64,000 bases of DNA from Diabrotica undecimpunctata (taxonomy: Eukaryota; Arthropoda; Insecta; Coleoptera; Chrysomelidae), in the NCBI RefSeq assembly GCF_040954645.1, contig NC_092804.1, positions 87,781,717 through 87,845,716 of the forward strand, read 5' to 3'. The position numbers and the translations under genes are program-made. Shown in pieces: positions 11,332 to 22,282 of this stretch. The first letter of the stretch is position 1. The number at the start of each line of letters is the position of its first letter. Below the pieces are notes generated by a model. It did no database searches, was not told where the DNA came from, and worked only from the letters and a program-made list of their open reading frames with translations.

Positions 11332-11792
11332 TATGGTAAATGATGGGGTTGTTATATTTTGATGACCATTTATTTAGAACACAACTGTACACTATTTTCT
11401 TAACATTACTTATTTTAATTATATTCAGTACTTAGTTGACGTTTCTATGAGACTACTTCATAATTACTGATACGCGTTACATCAACTTGCTATCTTGACG
11501 TTAATTTAGTTCTGATCTCTAAGATAAAAGTCGTTTTCTCTTTTATAATAGACCTTGCAACAGTCAGCAGTCGTTCATTAGTGGGTCAAGTTTGTTTTAC
11601 ATAACCTACGACAAATTTGCGTCGGCGATTCATAATTCTGCTGACTTTACACATTTTAATTGAGGCTATTTTATGGATGTCCTCGATTCGAATTATTAAA
11701 CATATTTTATATAAACAAATGGGAAATGTATTACACGTTCCTATTAAACTTTATCTTTTTATGAATTGTAATATTTTAGGGATAATACCACA
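11332..11792 (-). repeat. 3' LTR of gypsy element C
   Basis: On the minus strand it starts TGTGGTATTATCCC next to the purine tract and ends CATTTACCATA. It is nearly identical to the copy at 18004-18463. A frame in it that starts MRRRFIILL also occurs in the partner LTR and is not regarded as a gene. Confidence 0.95.
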
Positions 11793-12069
11793 CCATCCCC
11801 CTTACGGAAAAAATTTCTCTCTTGCAACTATCTCATTCCTCTCTCCCTTTCCCTTAGGAAGAAGAGAAATTTTTCAAATCTAAAACATATGTGATAAAAA
11901 TAGCTTATTAGTTTGCCCTATTCGATTATTTGTTTACGCCGCGATTGTTCATTTGCTCTGTCACTTTTCCCGCGATATCACTACTATTGTTCACTTATGT
12001 CTACTGATTGTAAGCGTATAATCTGTTTTTATGCACCTCCCTAATCTTTCCGGTATCTAGCCTAATTTT

Positions 12070-15000
12070 ACAGTTAACATTATTTACTTCTGTTATGACA
12101 AAAGGACCTATATAAAGACTATCAAACTTATTATTTTCTTCTCCTTTGAGCAGGACTAGATCTCCTATTTTAAAATGTTGAGGTGCTGCGATTTGCTTGC
12201 TTGCGTCTTGTCTTCCCTTTTTGTGCTTTATTAAGAATGTTTTAGCTCTGTCGTGTGCAATTTGTAGTTTATATCGGAGCTCATTATAATAGGCATCTAT
12301 GTGTAATATAGCATGGTTGAACTTTCTTTGTGAGATCTTCTGGTAAATTTACCTTCCGACCATACAACAATTCAAAATGTGTGTAGCCGTGATATGCATT
12401 AGGGGTAGTGTTGTAGCAGTATGTGAACATTCTGCAACACTCGTCCCAATTTTCCTTGTTTTCTTCTATGAATGATCTTACGTATTCATTTAGTGTCCTA
12501 TGTAGCTTCTCACAACTCCCTATTGACTGAGGGTGGTATGTCGTTGAAAAATTGTGTGTGATCTTTAGCATTTTAGTTAATTCACTAGCGGACCAACTCG
12601 ACATCGAGTTTTTTAAATGAAATTTTTATTTTGCGAGAAAAATATACAATATATACAATGACCGGAAGTAAAAATATTTTTATCAATAACTCAAAAACTA
12701 TAAATGATAATTTCGTGAACTTACATTTTTGAACTCTACGTTGAATTCTCGTTGAATATCATTTAGCAGTTAATTTTGCATGCTGATCACGAATCCGGTG
12801 TCAGATTTGCTCTATCTTGACGTTTTATGCGCGTTTCGGGTCACTTCCGGTGTCGGATCGCAACCGGAAGTACATATTTAGATTCGTCTCGACAAGACCT
12901 TTCGATCCATATATACATTGTGGGGTCTAAAACTTAAAGTAAATTTTAACTTCCGGTCATCTCAAAACCGGAAGTGAATTTTTGTACCAAAAGTATATCT
13001 TGACAATCTCATACGTAATACTAATAATATTTCGAAAAAATATTTTAATTATCTAATATGATTTTTGAGTAAAGTGGTGGACAAGAAAAGGGCTTAGCGT
13101 TTTAGTATATAAGATTCATTATTTCATTTTTATATTTCGTGCCTTGATCCATTCTAATCTGTTTCATGAGTCCGTATGTTGGTATAAAATTATCAAAAAT
13201 TCCACGAGCTATCGTTTCGGCTTCTTTATCAGGTACTGGGATACTTACTGCGTATTTCGTCAGCTCGCAAAGCATTGTAATACAGTATCGATTGCCTTCA
13301 ATACTTTTAGGGAATGGACCTATCGTGTCTATATACACTATGTCCCATGGTTTTGACGAAGTGTCCGATATCACAAATTCTTCGACATGTAATCTTTTTG
13401 GTTTATTAATTTGGCATTTATGGCAATGTTTAATATATTTATGTATGTCCTTTTCCATGTTCTTCCATCTGAATCTCGCTTTTAGTTTCTTTACAAGTCT
13501 ATTATTTCTCACGTGACCTCCAAACATCGGGTGATTATGGTATTCTTCTATTATTCTCAGTTTTTCTTGGTCATCTTCTATGATTTCTGGTACTTCGCAT
13601 ATGTATATTTCTACATTTTTCAATATCTTATTTCCTTCGTTTATAAATTCACCAATTGTGCACAATTTAAAAATAATATCATTTACATATATTTTTGCTT
13701 TACTTATTGCATTCTCTACCGCTAGCTGATCAAGCTGTACCAACAATTGACCTAAATCAAAGTGATTAAATCCTGTGGTCATGCTCTTGCTGCATTTGAT
13801 TTTGTTTTTGACCCGAATGCTCAGTCTTGGTGAGACCCGGTTTGCTTCAAAAGACAAAATTGGTAGTCTATGCGCCTCCATATTATTTAGTACCTTTCTT
13901 ACTGTTTGCTTTTGGGTTTTTTGTTGTAATATAATTTCCTCTTCTGTCTCCCTGTGCTCTGCTCTTTCCGCTTTCTTCTTTGATTGAGCTCTGGTTATAG
14001 CTAATATATGATTGTTGTCTATGTATAAGTCTTTTAACTGGTTCGTTGATATTCTCGAAAGGCTGTCCGCGTAATTATTTTTCCCTGTTATATACTCTAT
14101 CTCAAAATCGTATTCTTCTAAATCTAATCTGATTCTCGTGAGTTTCGAGGTAGGTTCTGTCATCGAAAATAGGTGTGTTAGTGGTTTATGATCCGTTTTT
14201 ATCCAGAATGTTGGTGCTCCATATAAATAACATTTGAAATGGTTGATTCCCCAATAGATTGCAAGTAATTCCTTAATTATTATAGGTTTGTTAAGCTCTC
14301 CTTTGTTGAAGCTGCGCGATGCGTAAGCTATTGGTAAATCTGTTCCGTCGTAGTTCTGACTAAAAATTGCTGAGCAGCTCGCATTTGATGCGTCTGTTGT
14401 TAGTATGAAATGTTTGTTGAAGTCTGGGTATTTGAGAATTGGTGATTTTATCAAAGCTGATTTAAGTTTCTTAAATGATTCTTCACAATCTCGCGACCAA
14501 AAAAATTCTACTCCTTTTCTCGACAATCTATTTATAGGTATGCATATCTCTGCAAAGTTCGGAATAAAACGTCTGTAGTAGTTACAAAATGCTACGAATC
14601 TTTTAGCTTCATCCGCTGTCTTCGGTGTCGGGTATTTCTCTATTGTTGAATATTTCGCTTTATCCGACGATAGTCCTTCTTGCGAAAGATCGTGTCCCAA
14701 ATATGTAACTTCTTTTCTGAAAAATTGACGTTTTGCTGGGTTTAGCTTCAAATTAAATTTCCGACATATCTCAAATGTATTTTTTAAGTTGTCTAAATGA
14801 TGTTTTTCTGTTATTCCTATCACCACTATGTCATCCATATACAGAAATGCTTTCTCCGGTGTTAAACCTGTGAATGCTATTGACATCATTCTTGAAAAGC
14901 TATTTGGGCTTATATTTAATCCAAAAGGTAGTCTGGTGAATTGTAATGCTCCTTTTTCCGTACTAAAAGATGTGTATTTCCTTGTTGATTGTTCTAATGG

Positions 15001-16208
15001 TATCTGGTGAAACCCTGACATTAAGTCTATTACTGAGAACCATTTTGCTCTTCCTAGTTGGTCTAATATTGAGTCTATTCTTGGTAACGGAAATTTATCT
15101 GTGACTAGTTTCTTGTTTAGCTGTCTGAAATCTATACATAATCTCTATGCTTTGTTTCCATCTATAGCTTTTTTCGGTACTAGTACGACCGGACTGTTGT
15201 ATTCTGATGTCGATGGCTCGACAATTCCCTGGTCTATTAATTGTTGTACTTTGTTGAACTATTCAGTTCTTCTGTTTGTGAATGTGGTGTCCTATAATTC
15301 TTTATGTAAACTGGTGTGTGTTCCTTTACTCTCAATTTTTGTTCATAAAAGTTGTTGCATGTTAGCATGTCATGTCTTAATGCAAATATATCTGCAAAAT
15401 CTTCGCATAACGATACTAATTTATCTCGTGTGTATTCTGGAATATCTAGCTTTAATGTTTCCCTTTGTTCTTTCTTCCTGTCCTTGCTGTCGTTGATTAA
15501 TCTGTATACTTTGAACAATTTCATGTCTAGTGTTTTGATTGTACCTGTCTCTATCGTAACAGTTTCGTAAGTTGTATTTAAAATTTTGATATATGGGTTA
15601 TTTCCTGATATTATCGCTCTCGCTATGAATATTCCTGGTAGTATCACCTGTTGTTCTACTAGTCTATCCGCCTTTAACGTTTGAAAATATTAAACTGTTC
15701 TGTAAACTTCACATCTGGGTGGTATTAAAATTGTGTTATCGTCTACAGTATCCAAAATATTCGTACTGATGTAATAGTTTCTATCATTCTTGATGTGTAT
15801 TTTTAAATTCGCGTAGTCTAATATGCATTGATAATTTGTGATAAAATCTCTTCCAATTATTCCGTCTGTTGGAATAGGAAAGTTGTTTTCTACCAATTGA
15901 AAAATATGCCCAAAAAGATTGCCACTTACGTCTAGCATAGTTTCGATTTCTCTCATTGTTTGCAGTTCTCCTCGGGTTACTCCTTTTATTCTCGCTTTTG
16001 TATTTGGTCTTACATGTTCTCGCATAGAGTCTTGTGTGCATTTAAGTATTGAAATATCCGCTCCTGTGTCTATAATAAATGTATTTACTCGTCCTAAGAT
16101 TCCTGTTTTTATCCTTACGAAATTTGTTAGGTTTAAGTCGAAGTTGTAGATATAGTATTCTAATTCTGTCATCTGTTCATCCGTCTTATATAAGAATTGG
16201 TTGTTCAA
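12070..16208 (-). pseudogene. pol: Pol of gypsy element C: protease, RT, RNase H, integrase
   Basis: Protease: FIIDTGADISIL and DGIIGRDFI (15690-16208), then TAA at 15690. The linker continues in frame to about 15255, where a frameshift and a TAG precede RT. RT, RNase H and most of integrase are open in 13102-15021: MSGFHQIPLEQ, FTRLPFGLNISP, FLYMDDIVVIG, TTDASNASCSAIF, the zinc finger (CHKCQINKPKR), DTIGPFPKS and MDQGTKYKNEI. A noncoding insertion (12605-13100) then interrupts integrase. The remainder (12284-12604) has THNFSTTYHPQSIGSCEKLH with the catalytic Glu region, and a C-terminal domain (GDLVLLKGEENN, VNCKIRLDTGKIR) runs to about 12070. Confidence 0.93.
12605..13100. mobile_element. 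About 0.5-kb noncoding insertion rich in CCGGAAGT motifs
   Basis: The sequence separates the two halves of element C integrase and has no open frame. The 8-mer CCGGAAGT or its complement occurs about five times, twice as closely spaced head-to-tail pairs (near 12845-12870 and 12950-12975). No clear terminal inverted repeat or target duplication was found, so the edges are approximate. It may be a short non-autonomous element. Confidence 0.5.
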
Positions 16209-17379
16209 AACCCCAACTGTGGGTTTTCTGATTCCCGCTGACTATCTTCTATTTCTAATAATCGTATATTCCCATTGAATCCTCTTGAATTTCCTCTATG
16301 TGCTTGATTATTGAATTTTCTTAACCCTTTCTGTTCATGTGAACGGTGATCTCTTTTTAAATCGTTTTGTTGCGAGATATTTGGTCTCCTCCACTGGTCA
16401 TATCCATTGTAATATCCTCTTTTGTGCTGGAATTTTCCTCTTTTGTTAAAGTGCGTTCTATAGTTTAACACTCTTCCATGTGCGTTGTCTTCTGTTGTGT
16501 CTATTGATAAAAATTTTGACATTACCTCTTGTGGGGTTGTGAAGTTGCCTGCCTCTAATATCAGCTTGACTTTATCTGTGCTGGCATTACGTTTCATCGT
16601 AGCCACTACTGCCTCCGTTGTATACTTCTTAGCCAACTCTCCTGGCATTCCCTCTGTTATGTATGCCACTTTTAATTGTTCGGCTAGTGCCTCAACCTCA
16701 GATACGTACACAGCTGCATCCCTATGCCCTTGTTTCCTTTTTTCGAGTTTAGCTATCACCATTTTCGGCGTGTCACCTTTTAGTTCTCTCTTCAATGTTG
16801 CTCGTATATCTAAAATTGTATCTTCTGCGGTTATCAAATTTCTGGCTTTATTTGTTAATCTTGTTTTTATGAGGCTTACCGCTGTTTCCTCATGCCCTAC
16901 TGCTATTTTCTGCAAAAGTTCAAGCGCGTCTAAGAAGGGTTGTAGTTTTCCTGTGGTTCCGTCGAACTCACTCGGTAAAATTTTGCTTGCAATATTTAAA
17001 AATTCGTTGATACTAAGAGCCATGGTTTCTTCTTGTTCTGTGTCGCTTTGTTCTTCCTCTATATCTTTGTCAATCTGTGAGTTATCAGATTAGGAACTAA
17101 TATTCTGGAATTTATGGCTTGGAACGATCGTATGACTTTGTCTCGGTTTTTACTAAAGTATCTCTTACAAGTCTCTCTCTGAATATCAGTTAAGGCTTCC
17201 CAATTTTTGGTTATGAGGTGTACAAATCTGTTATATGCTTCAATTAATTGTGTCGTTATCTCAATCTTTACTTCCTTGCTTTTAGGTATCTCCTTTTTCA
17301 ACACTCTTTTGCTCTGTTTGGTTATATCCTGCGTAATGGTCTTAAGTATTTTAACAAAATCTTCCCAACTGCTAGGCAT
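16205..17379 (-). pseudogene. gag: Gag of gypsy element C
   Basis: The N-terminal part (17059-17379) is helical and basic (ITKQSKRVLKKEIPKSKE). A frameshift near 17080-17095 moves the reading into the second part (16205-17023). That carries a retrotransposon gag core (LPSEFDGTTGKLQPFLDAL, then TRLTNKARNLI) and ends in an Arg/Gly/Asn-rich tail (HKRGYYNGYDQWRRPN) in place of a CCHC knuckle, as in mdg1/412-like gag. The end overlaps the pro-pol frame by four bases (16205-16208). Confidence 0.85.
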
Positions 17380-17714
17380 TTAAAACGAAAACACAAATCC
17401 GATAGTCTTATGTAGTACGATAAAATTCAATAAGTAGTTACTTAGCCAAAAAAAATATATTCATTCAGAAAAATCGTCAATTATCCATTAAAATTCAATA
17501 AGTTAATAAATTAAAAATTATCCATACCCAAATATAAGCAAAATTATCATCAAAAGTCATAAAAATAATAATTAATAATCACTAAATGTTATAAATAATA
17601 ATAATAATAGAATAATAATAGATTCAATAATGAAATAATAAAAAAAAATCAACTGGTATATTATTATGCGTGTAAGGGAGTGCAATAAAAATAGATAATA
17701 TGCAGACTCACCAC
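17380..17714 (-). other. AT-rich leader spacer of gypsy element C
   Basis: Very AT-rich untranslated stretch with several AATAATAAT runs between the small leader protein and gag. No gene seen. Confidence 0.7.
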
Positions 17715-17951
17715 TTAAACGTCTAAATTTGTTGTCGACCTCGCTGCTATGTCCCGGTGTATTCTCCGCTTCATATTTCTCCTATGCGCCTTCCATAATG
17801 ACCATATTAACTTCAGTATCAGGACTGTGGTAATAACGTATAATAGTACCTTTATTTCTTCGCTTGGCCTGATATCTTCGGTTTTGACTATGAAGTTGCT
17901 GTTGACGACTCCATTCTCTTGTAGCTCATCCTTGGATGATTTTCCTCCCAT
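17715..17951 (-). CDS. Small leader protein with myristoylation-like N-terminus and TM helix (gypsy C)
   Basis: The frame opens upstream without AUG; the first AUG gives a 78-residue protein starting MGGKSSKDEL. Gly2 with Ser6 and Lys nearby is a textbook N-myristoylation context. Residues 35-53 (VLLYVITTVLILKLIWSLW) form one hydrophobic helix, followed by a strongly basic tail. The gene lies between PBS and gag, where most retroelements have only leader RNA. Role unknown. A membrane-anchored accessory protein is an inference, and an env is excluded by size. No stop or shift interrupts it, unlike gag and pol of the same copy. Confidence 0.6.
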   Translation of the reverse strand: MGGKSSKDELQENGVVNSNFIVKTEDIRPSEEIKVLLYVITTVLILKLIWSLWKAHRRNMKRRIHRDIAARSTTNLDV

Positions 17952-18003
17952 TCTAGGCCTCTTTGGATGAAGACTCCTGGTTTCTACCACTTCATAATCG
18001 CCA

Positions 18004-18463
18004 TATGGTAAATGATGGGGTTGTTATATTTGATGACCATTTATTTAGAACACAACTGTACACTATTTTCTTAACATTACTTATTTTAATTATATTCAGT
18101 ACTTAGTTGACGTTGCTATGAGACTACTTCATAATTACTGATACGCGTTACATCAACTTGCTATCTTGACGTTAATTTAGTTCTGATCTCTAAGATAAAA
18201 GTCGTTGTCTCTTTTATAATAGACCTTGCAACAGTCAGCAGTCGTTCATTAGTGGGTCAAGTTTGTTTTACATAACCTACGACAAATTTGCGTCGGCGAT
18301 TCATAATTCTGCTGACTTTACACATTCTAATCGAGGCTATTTTATGGATGTTCTCGATTCGAATTATTAAACATATTTTATATAAACAAATGGGAAATGT
18401 ATTACACGTTCCTTTTAAACTTTATCTTTTTATGAATTGTAATATTTTAGGGATAATACCACA
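18004..18463 (-). repeat. 5' LTR of gypsy element C, followed by PBS
   Basis: Partner of 11332-11792. Immediately inside it (17988-18003, minus strand) the leader starts TGGCGATTATGAAGTGG. TGGCGA is the usual opening of a primer site and fits a tRNA ending in TCGCCA; the identity of the tRNA is uncertain. Confidence 0.93.
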
Positions 18464-19560
18464 CTGCCAAAATCACACATTAAAAGTGTGTTACAAGAAG
18501 CATAGCAGCCTTTCGGGGGGACATTTCGGAATCAAAAGAATACTTGCCAGAGTTTGAGACAGATTTTACTAGATCAACTGCCGTAGAGGTGAAGAAGATT
18601 GGTGTAAGAAATGCGATTTATGTAATGGTAGAAAAGGCCCAGAACAAGAAGTCGTGGTAAAATGGCACATCTTTCCGCAGAGCCTTTTGAACGACTTGCA
18701 GTTGACATTCTCGGCCCACTTTTGATGACAGAAAGAGGGAACAAGTACTTAATGGTCACAATTAATTGTTTTTCAAAATGGCCTGAAATTTTTCCTCTTC
18801 CTAATCAAGAAGCGACTACAGTAGCAGAAGCATTCATAACACATGTATCAAGATATGGGGTTACATTCTTTGAAATTTGAATCAGAATTATGGTAAGAAT
18901 TAATGAAAATCTTAAGTATTAAGAAAACTCGCACTACGCCTCTCCATCCTCAATTAGATGGAGTGGTCGAAAGACAATAGAACTGTTTATCAATACCTTT
19001 CAATTTTCGTCGTTGATAATCAAAAAGATTGAGACATTTGAATTCCTCTATTCCTATTAGCCTATAGATGTTCCGAACATAAAGCAAAAGAAATGAAGCT
19101 TCCTCAAGATCTTATTTTCGGAAGATTGCTTCCCTGTGAAGATGGACTTCCAACCCTGATGTACATTGAAAATTTGAAAGAAAAATTGGAAAAAGTCTAT
19201 GAATAAAAGTGATTTAAAGTGATAAAGCAAAGGCCAGGCTCGACATACATGCTACTGGTACAACTTCCGAAAGAGGTGACCCAGTATGGTTATACAATCC
19301 CACAAGTATGAAAGGAGGGAAAAATGAAGAGAGAAAGGACCTTTGTCCGAAGCTTCAACGAAACTGGGAAGGCGCAGAAAATAAACGATTTAATCTACCG
19401 CATCCAGTTTTCAGCTAGAAGTAAACCCAAGGTAGTTTATATCGAGAGGCTAGCTCCATACCATGGAACTGATCCACCCTGTTGGCTTCAATCGATCTCT
19501 AATGGTCGAGTTATTCGAGGCGAATAACTATAAAGGAGAGAGCAGTGCTATGAAAGTTCC
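18464..19560 (+). pseudogene. pol: Gypsy element B pol: integrase part
   Basis: Continuation of the pol at 9305-11331 after element C. It starts with the integrase zinc-finger region (HSSLSGGHFGIKRILARV, then KKCDLCNGRKGP in another frame). The core follows: FERLAVDILGPLL, NCFSKWPEIFPLP and HVSRYGV. The C-terminal segment, in yet another frame, includes KARLDIHATGTTSERGDPVW and the 19324-19527 stretch (YRIQFSARSKPKVVYIERLAPY), the usual end of 412/mdg1-like pol. Several frameshifts and stops make it non-functional. Confidence 0.87.
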
Positions 19561-20371
19561 GTAAGATTGATCCCACATAAAAAAAGTCTCTTGACGAAAA
19601 CGGAAAAGTTGTTCTAGAACATTCAAGATGACATCGAAAATTCATTAAATGTATAGTGAAGTTTGGAACGTCAGAAAAACAGATGTTTTTGACAGTTTAG
19701 AGTAGTTGTATTTTGAGTTTTGAAGTTTATAGTTGTCAGTCTGTTAAAAGTATTGTAAACAAGTTTAAGTTTGAATAAAGTTATTTTCAAATGAGTGTAT
19801 AGGCCGGTTACAGATAATTGAGAAATTTAAAGAGATAGACCAATTTGTGTACGAATGATACCGAACAAAATATATCCATGTGCTTAGATCAAATGACATC
19901 TGTTTTAATAGTTCCTCTTGAATATTTTGCCTTGTTACAGGTAAGTATTCAGAAAAACGCAAAAATAATAATTACTGTAAAATATAATTTTATTAGGTAC
20001 AATTATAAATATATTATATTTAAATAATTATACCTGTTAGGTCTATTTAATCAAAATAATGTTTTTATCTTTAATCACAATAATGCTTTTATTTACGCTA
20101 CTGCTAAAATTTGACGATGTAAGCCCCTTTTTATACCTATCAATAAAGGTTTATGAGTTTATGACTCCTCTTACTCGATTGTCGGGTTTTTGTCACAGCC
20201 CTTCTCTGTTGACCAAGGTTTTTAAATTTCCACGAAATTCTTAACGACCGATAACAAAACTGATGTGGCTTTCGGTATTGTTATACATATAATTTTTATT
20301 TTAAACTCTGTAAAGAGAGCACGCATTTATTAGTGACGATTTCGCTATCAGAAAATATTAAGTAAATAAAA
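19561..20371. other. No gene recognised
   Basis: AT-rich. It may contain the 3' untranslated part or LTR of gypsy element B and the 5' end of the following DDE transposon. No LTR pair or terminal inverted repeat could be made out by eye. Confidence 0.5.
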
Positions 20372-21574
20372 ATGTGGCGTCCATGGGAGAATAGTGCATT
20401 AGAAATTGTTGAGAATAATGAAGTAGAAATTGTTGAAGAAAATGAGGAAATTCTACCACCAAATAATCCTGAAAATGTTGCTGGACCAAATAGAGGAAGT
20501 ATTAAAAAGCCAGAAAAAAAACATTTATCGAAAGACGCTAAAGAAATTGTGTTAAATGTGTTTAATGGATTATGTGAAGAATTGGAACGGCACGCGAGTG
20601 TTTTAAAAACTGCGGCTTTAACAAAAGTTTCATGTGCTACTGTATATCGAATTATAAAGGAGGGCATTACAAATAGACAAAAAAGGAGCGACTTTGGACG
20701 ACATCGATCTATTGAGCAACATCTTTTAGGTCCCATTTCAGAAACCATTTATAATATGTTTGCAGGTAATATTATACCCACACTTAACCAAATTTTAGCT
20801 GAATTAAAATCTAAAAATATTATTAATTGTTGTAAATCAACTTTAAGAAAATTTTTACTATCAAATGGTTTTAAATATAAAACAATCAATAAACGACATA
20901 CTATAATGGAAAGTGTCCGTTTAATAAAATGGCGTAATGAATATTTGGAAAAGATAACCGAGTACAGAAATAGCGGAAGAAAAATTTATTACTTAGATGA
21001 AACGTGGTTTGACACTAACGAAACGATTGGAAAAGGTTGGAGTAATGACAATGTAAAGTGCAAAGTTAATGTACCAGCTTCCAGGGGCAAACGAATATGC
21101 ATTTTACATTGTGGAGGGGAAGACGGTTGGGTAACCGATGGCTTACTATTAAGTGCAAAAGACATTAAAGACAGTTGTTTGGACTATCATCAAGATATTA
21201 CGGGTGAACTTTTCGAATCGTGGTTTAAAAATAACTTATTACCAAATTTAGCAGACAACAGTGTTATTGTTTTAGATAATGCATCATATCATTCTAGACA
21301 ACTTAAAAAAATTCCGAATAAATACTCTAGAAAGGATGAATTGCAAGATTTTTTATTATCACAAGATTTATATTTTGAAGATTGGTACACTAAAGACCAA
21401 TTAGTAGAGGTACTTAATACAAAATTATTTGTAAAGGAATATATTATTGAGGATGCAGCAAGTAAAAATGGACATACAACTTTAAGACTACCACCATATT
21501 ACTGCGTTTTAAATCCAATAGAGTTGTTATGGTCTCAACTGAAACATAATGTAAAAATGGACATACAACTTTAA
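20372..21574 (+). CDS. IS630/Tc1/mariner-superfamily transposase with about DD82E spacing
   Basis: A 400-residue frame, open throughout. The N-terminus is acidic, then a helical DNA-binding region (LKTAALTKVSCATVYRIIKE looks like an HTH). The DDE_3 core has D209 in YYLDETWFD, D302 in VIVLDNASYHS and E384 in LNPIELLWSQL. That leaves 81 residues between the second Asp and the Glu, far more than the 34-41 of mariner, Tc1 or pogo types. I recall a DD82E group named Sailor; membership needs a search. The C-terminus is altered by an 89-bp tandem duplication that shifts the frame. An acidic tail (VENSDSEEESDEV) remains in another frame to about 21724. Terminal repeats were not found. Confidence 0.85.
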   Translation: MWRPWENSALEIVENNEVEIVEENEEILPPNNPENVAGPNRGSIKKPEKKHLSKDAKEIVLNVFNGLCEELERHASVLKTAALTKVSCATVYRIIKEGITNRQKRSDFGRHRSIEQHLLGPISETIYNMFAGNIIPTLNQILAELKSKNIINCCKSTLRKFLLSNGFKYKTINKRHTIMESVRLIKWRNEYLEKITEYRNSGRKIYYLDETWFDTNETIGKGWSNDNVKCKVNVPASRGKRICILHCGGEDGWVTDGLLLSAKDIKDSCLDYHQDITGELFESWFKNNLLPNLADNSVIVLDNASYHSRQLKKIPNKYSRKDELQDFLLSQDLYFEDWYTKDQLVEVLNTKLFVKEYIIEDAASKNGHTTLRLPPYYCVLNPIELLWSQLKHNVKMDIQL

Positions 21575-21639
21575 GACTACCACCATATTACTGCGTTTTA
21601 AATCCAATAGAGTTGTTATGGTCTCAACTGAAACATAAT
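21462..21639 (+). repeat. 89-bp tandem duplication at the transposase 3' end
   Basis: Copies start with GTAAAAATGGACATACAAC at 21462 and 21551 and appear identical. The duplicated segment encodes the catalytic Glu motif. Because 89 is not a multiple of three, the second copy is read out of frame and the protein ends in MDIQL. Confidence 0.95.
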
Positions 21640-21729
21640 GTGGTCTTAAAAACATTCCTGTTTTAAATAAAATTATTATCAATGTGGAGAACAGTGATTC
21701 AGAGGAAGAAAGTGACGAAGTGTAATACC

Positions 21730-22147
21730 AAGACAACTTTCTCTCAATACTGAGCTTACCCGGAATATTTTCTTACATAATCAGATGTAGGGATTATCGA
21801 CATATGTTCAACACCAAACTACTGCTTCAATTTTTTAAGAAAAACATGGCCTTATTATGAAAACTTCACTTATTGTTGCAATATATATATCTTTGAAAAT
21901 CAGTTCTTAGGAGAAAATAATAATGTAAGTAAGTGTTGACTAGATAAACTTTTAATTTTTACTTCAAGGTTTTATAAATTATTTAAATATATATTTTTTA
22001 TCTTTAAGTGCCTACCGTTCGCTCAATTATTAATTAGTTTTTGTATACAAACCAATTATTGTTTGAACATTTTATAGAAAATGCATTGTAGAAATATGAT
22101 TAAAGTAATTTATTCTGAAGCTATTTTCTTGTGGCATTTTAAATTAG
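21730..22147. other. No gene recognised
   Basis: AT-rich spacer after the transposase. Nothing is recognised beyond short poly-A/T runs. Confidence 0.6.
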
Positions 22148-22282
22148 TTACTATTTAAATGGGAATAAGCCACAATTAAAGGTTAATGTTTGTATTTTGA
22201 GAACGATTTCCGAAGTGGAAATTGAAACGTCAATAAACGTATTTTAACCTTTAATTGTGGCTTATCCCCATTTAAATAGTAA
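22148..22282. mobile_element. Hairpin MITE with 39-bp inverted arms
   Basis: The left arm (22148-22186, starting TTACTATTTAAATGGGAAT) and right arm (22244-22282) are inverse complements with one mismatch. They flank a 57-bp loop containing GATTTCCGAAGTGGAAATTG. The structure is a near-perfect foldback of about 135 bp without coding potential, typical of a miniature inverted-repeat element. Confidence 0.8.

Larger units (their letters stand above)
11332..18463 (-). mobile_element. Gypsy element C, complete 7.1-kb LTR retrotransposon nested in element B
   Basis: The element is bounded by two directly repeated LTRs (11332-11792 and 18004-18463) and flanked by the 4-bp duplication CTGC (11328-11331 and 18464-18467). 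It lies on the minus strand between the RNase H and integrase coding parts of element B, which join up once it is removed. Order along its own strand is LTR, PBS starting TGGCGA, a small membrane protein, gag, protease, RT, RNase H, integrase, polypurine tract AAGGGGGATGG and LTR. By eye the LTRs differ at about seven positions plus one indel. Coding damage: a frameshift in gag, stops and a frameshift in pol, and a 0.5-kb insertion in integrase. Confidence 0.95.

Noticed and set aside
11617..11883. Frame starting MRRRFIILL in the LTR, repeated at 18288-18557
   Set aside because: It lies inside both LTR copies of gypsy element C on the opposite strand to its genes, and the two frames end differently after the LTR boundary.
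13144..17093. Plus-strand frames across gypsy element C (for example 16485-17093)
   Set aside because: Antisense shadows of gag and pol with hydrophobic, low-information sequence.
17952..17990. Longer version of the small leader protein starting at a GTG
   Set aside because: GTG starts are not expected in this context. The first ATG gives the MGGKSSK N-terminus.
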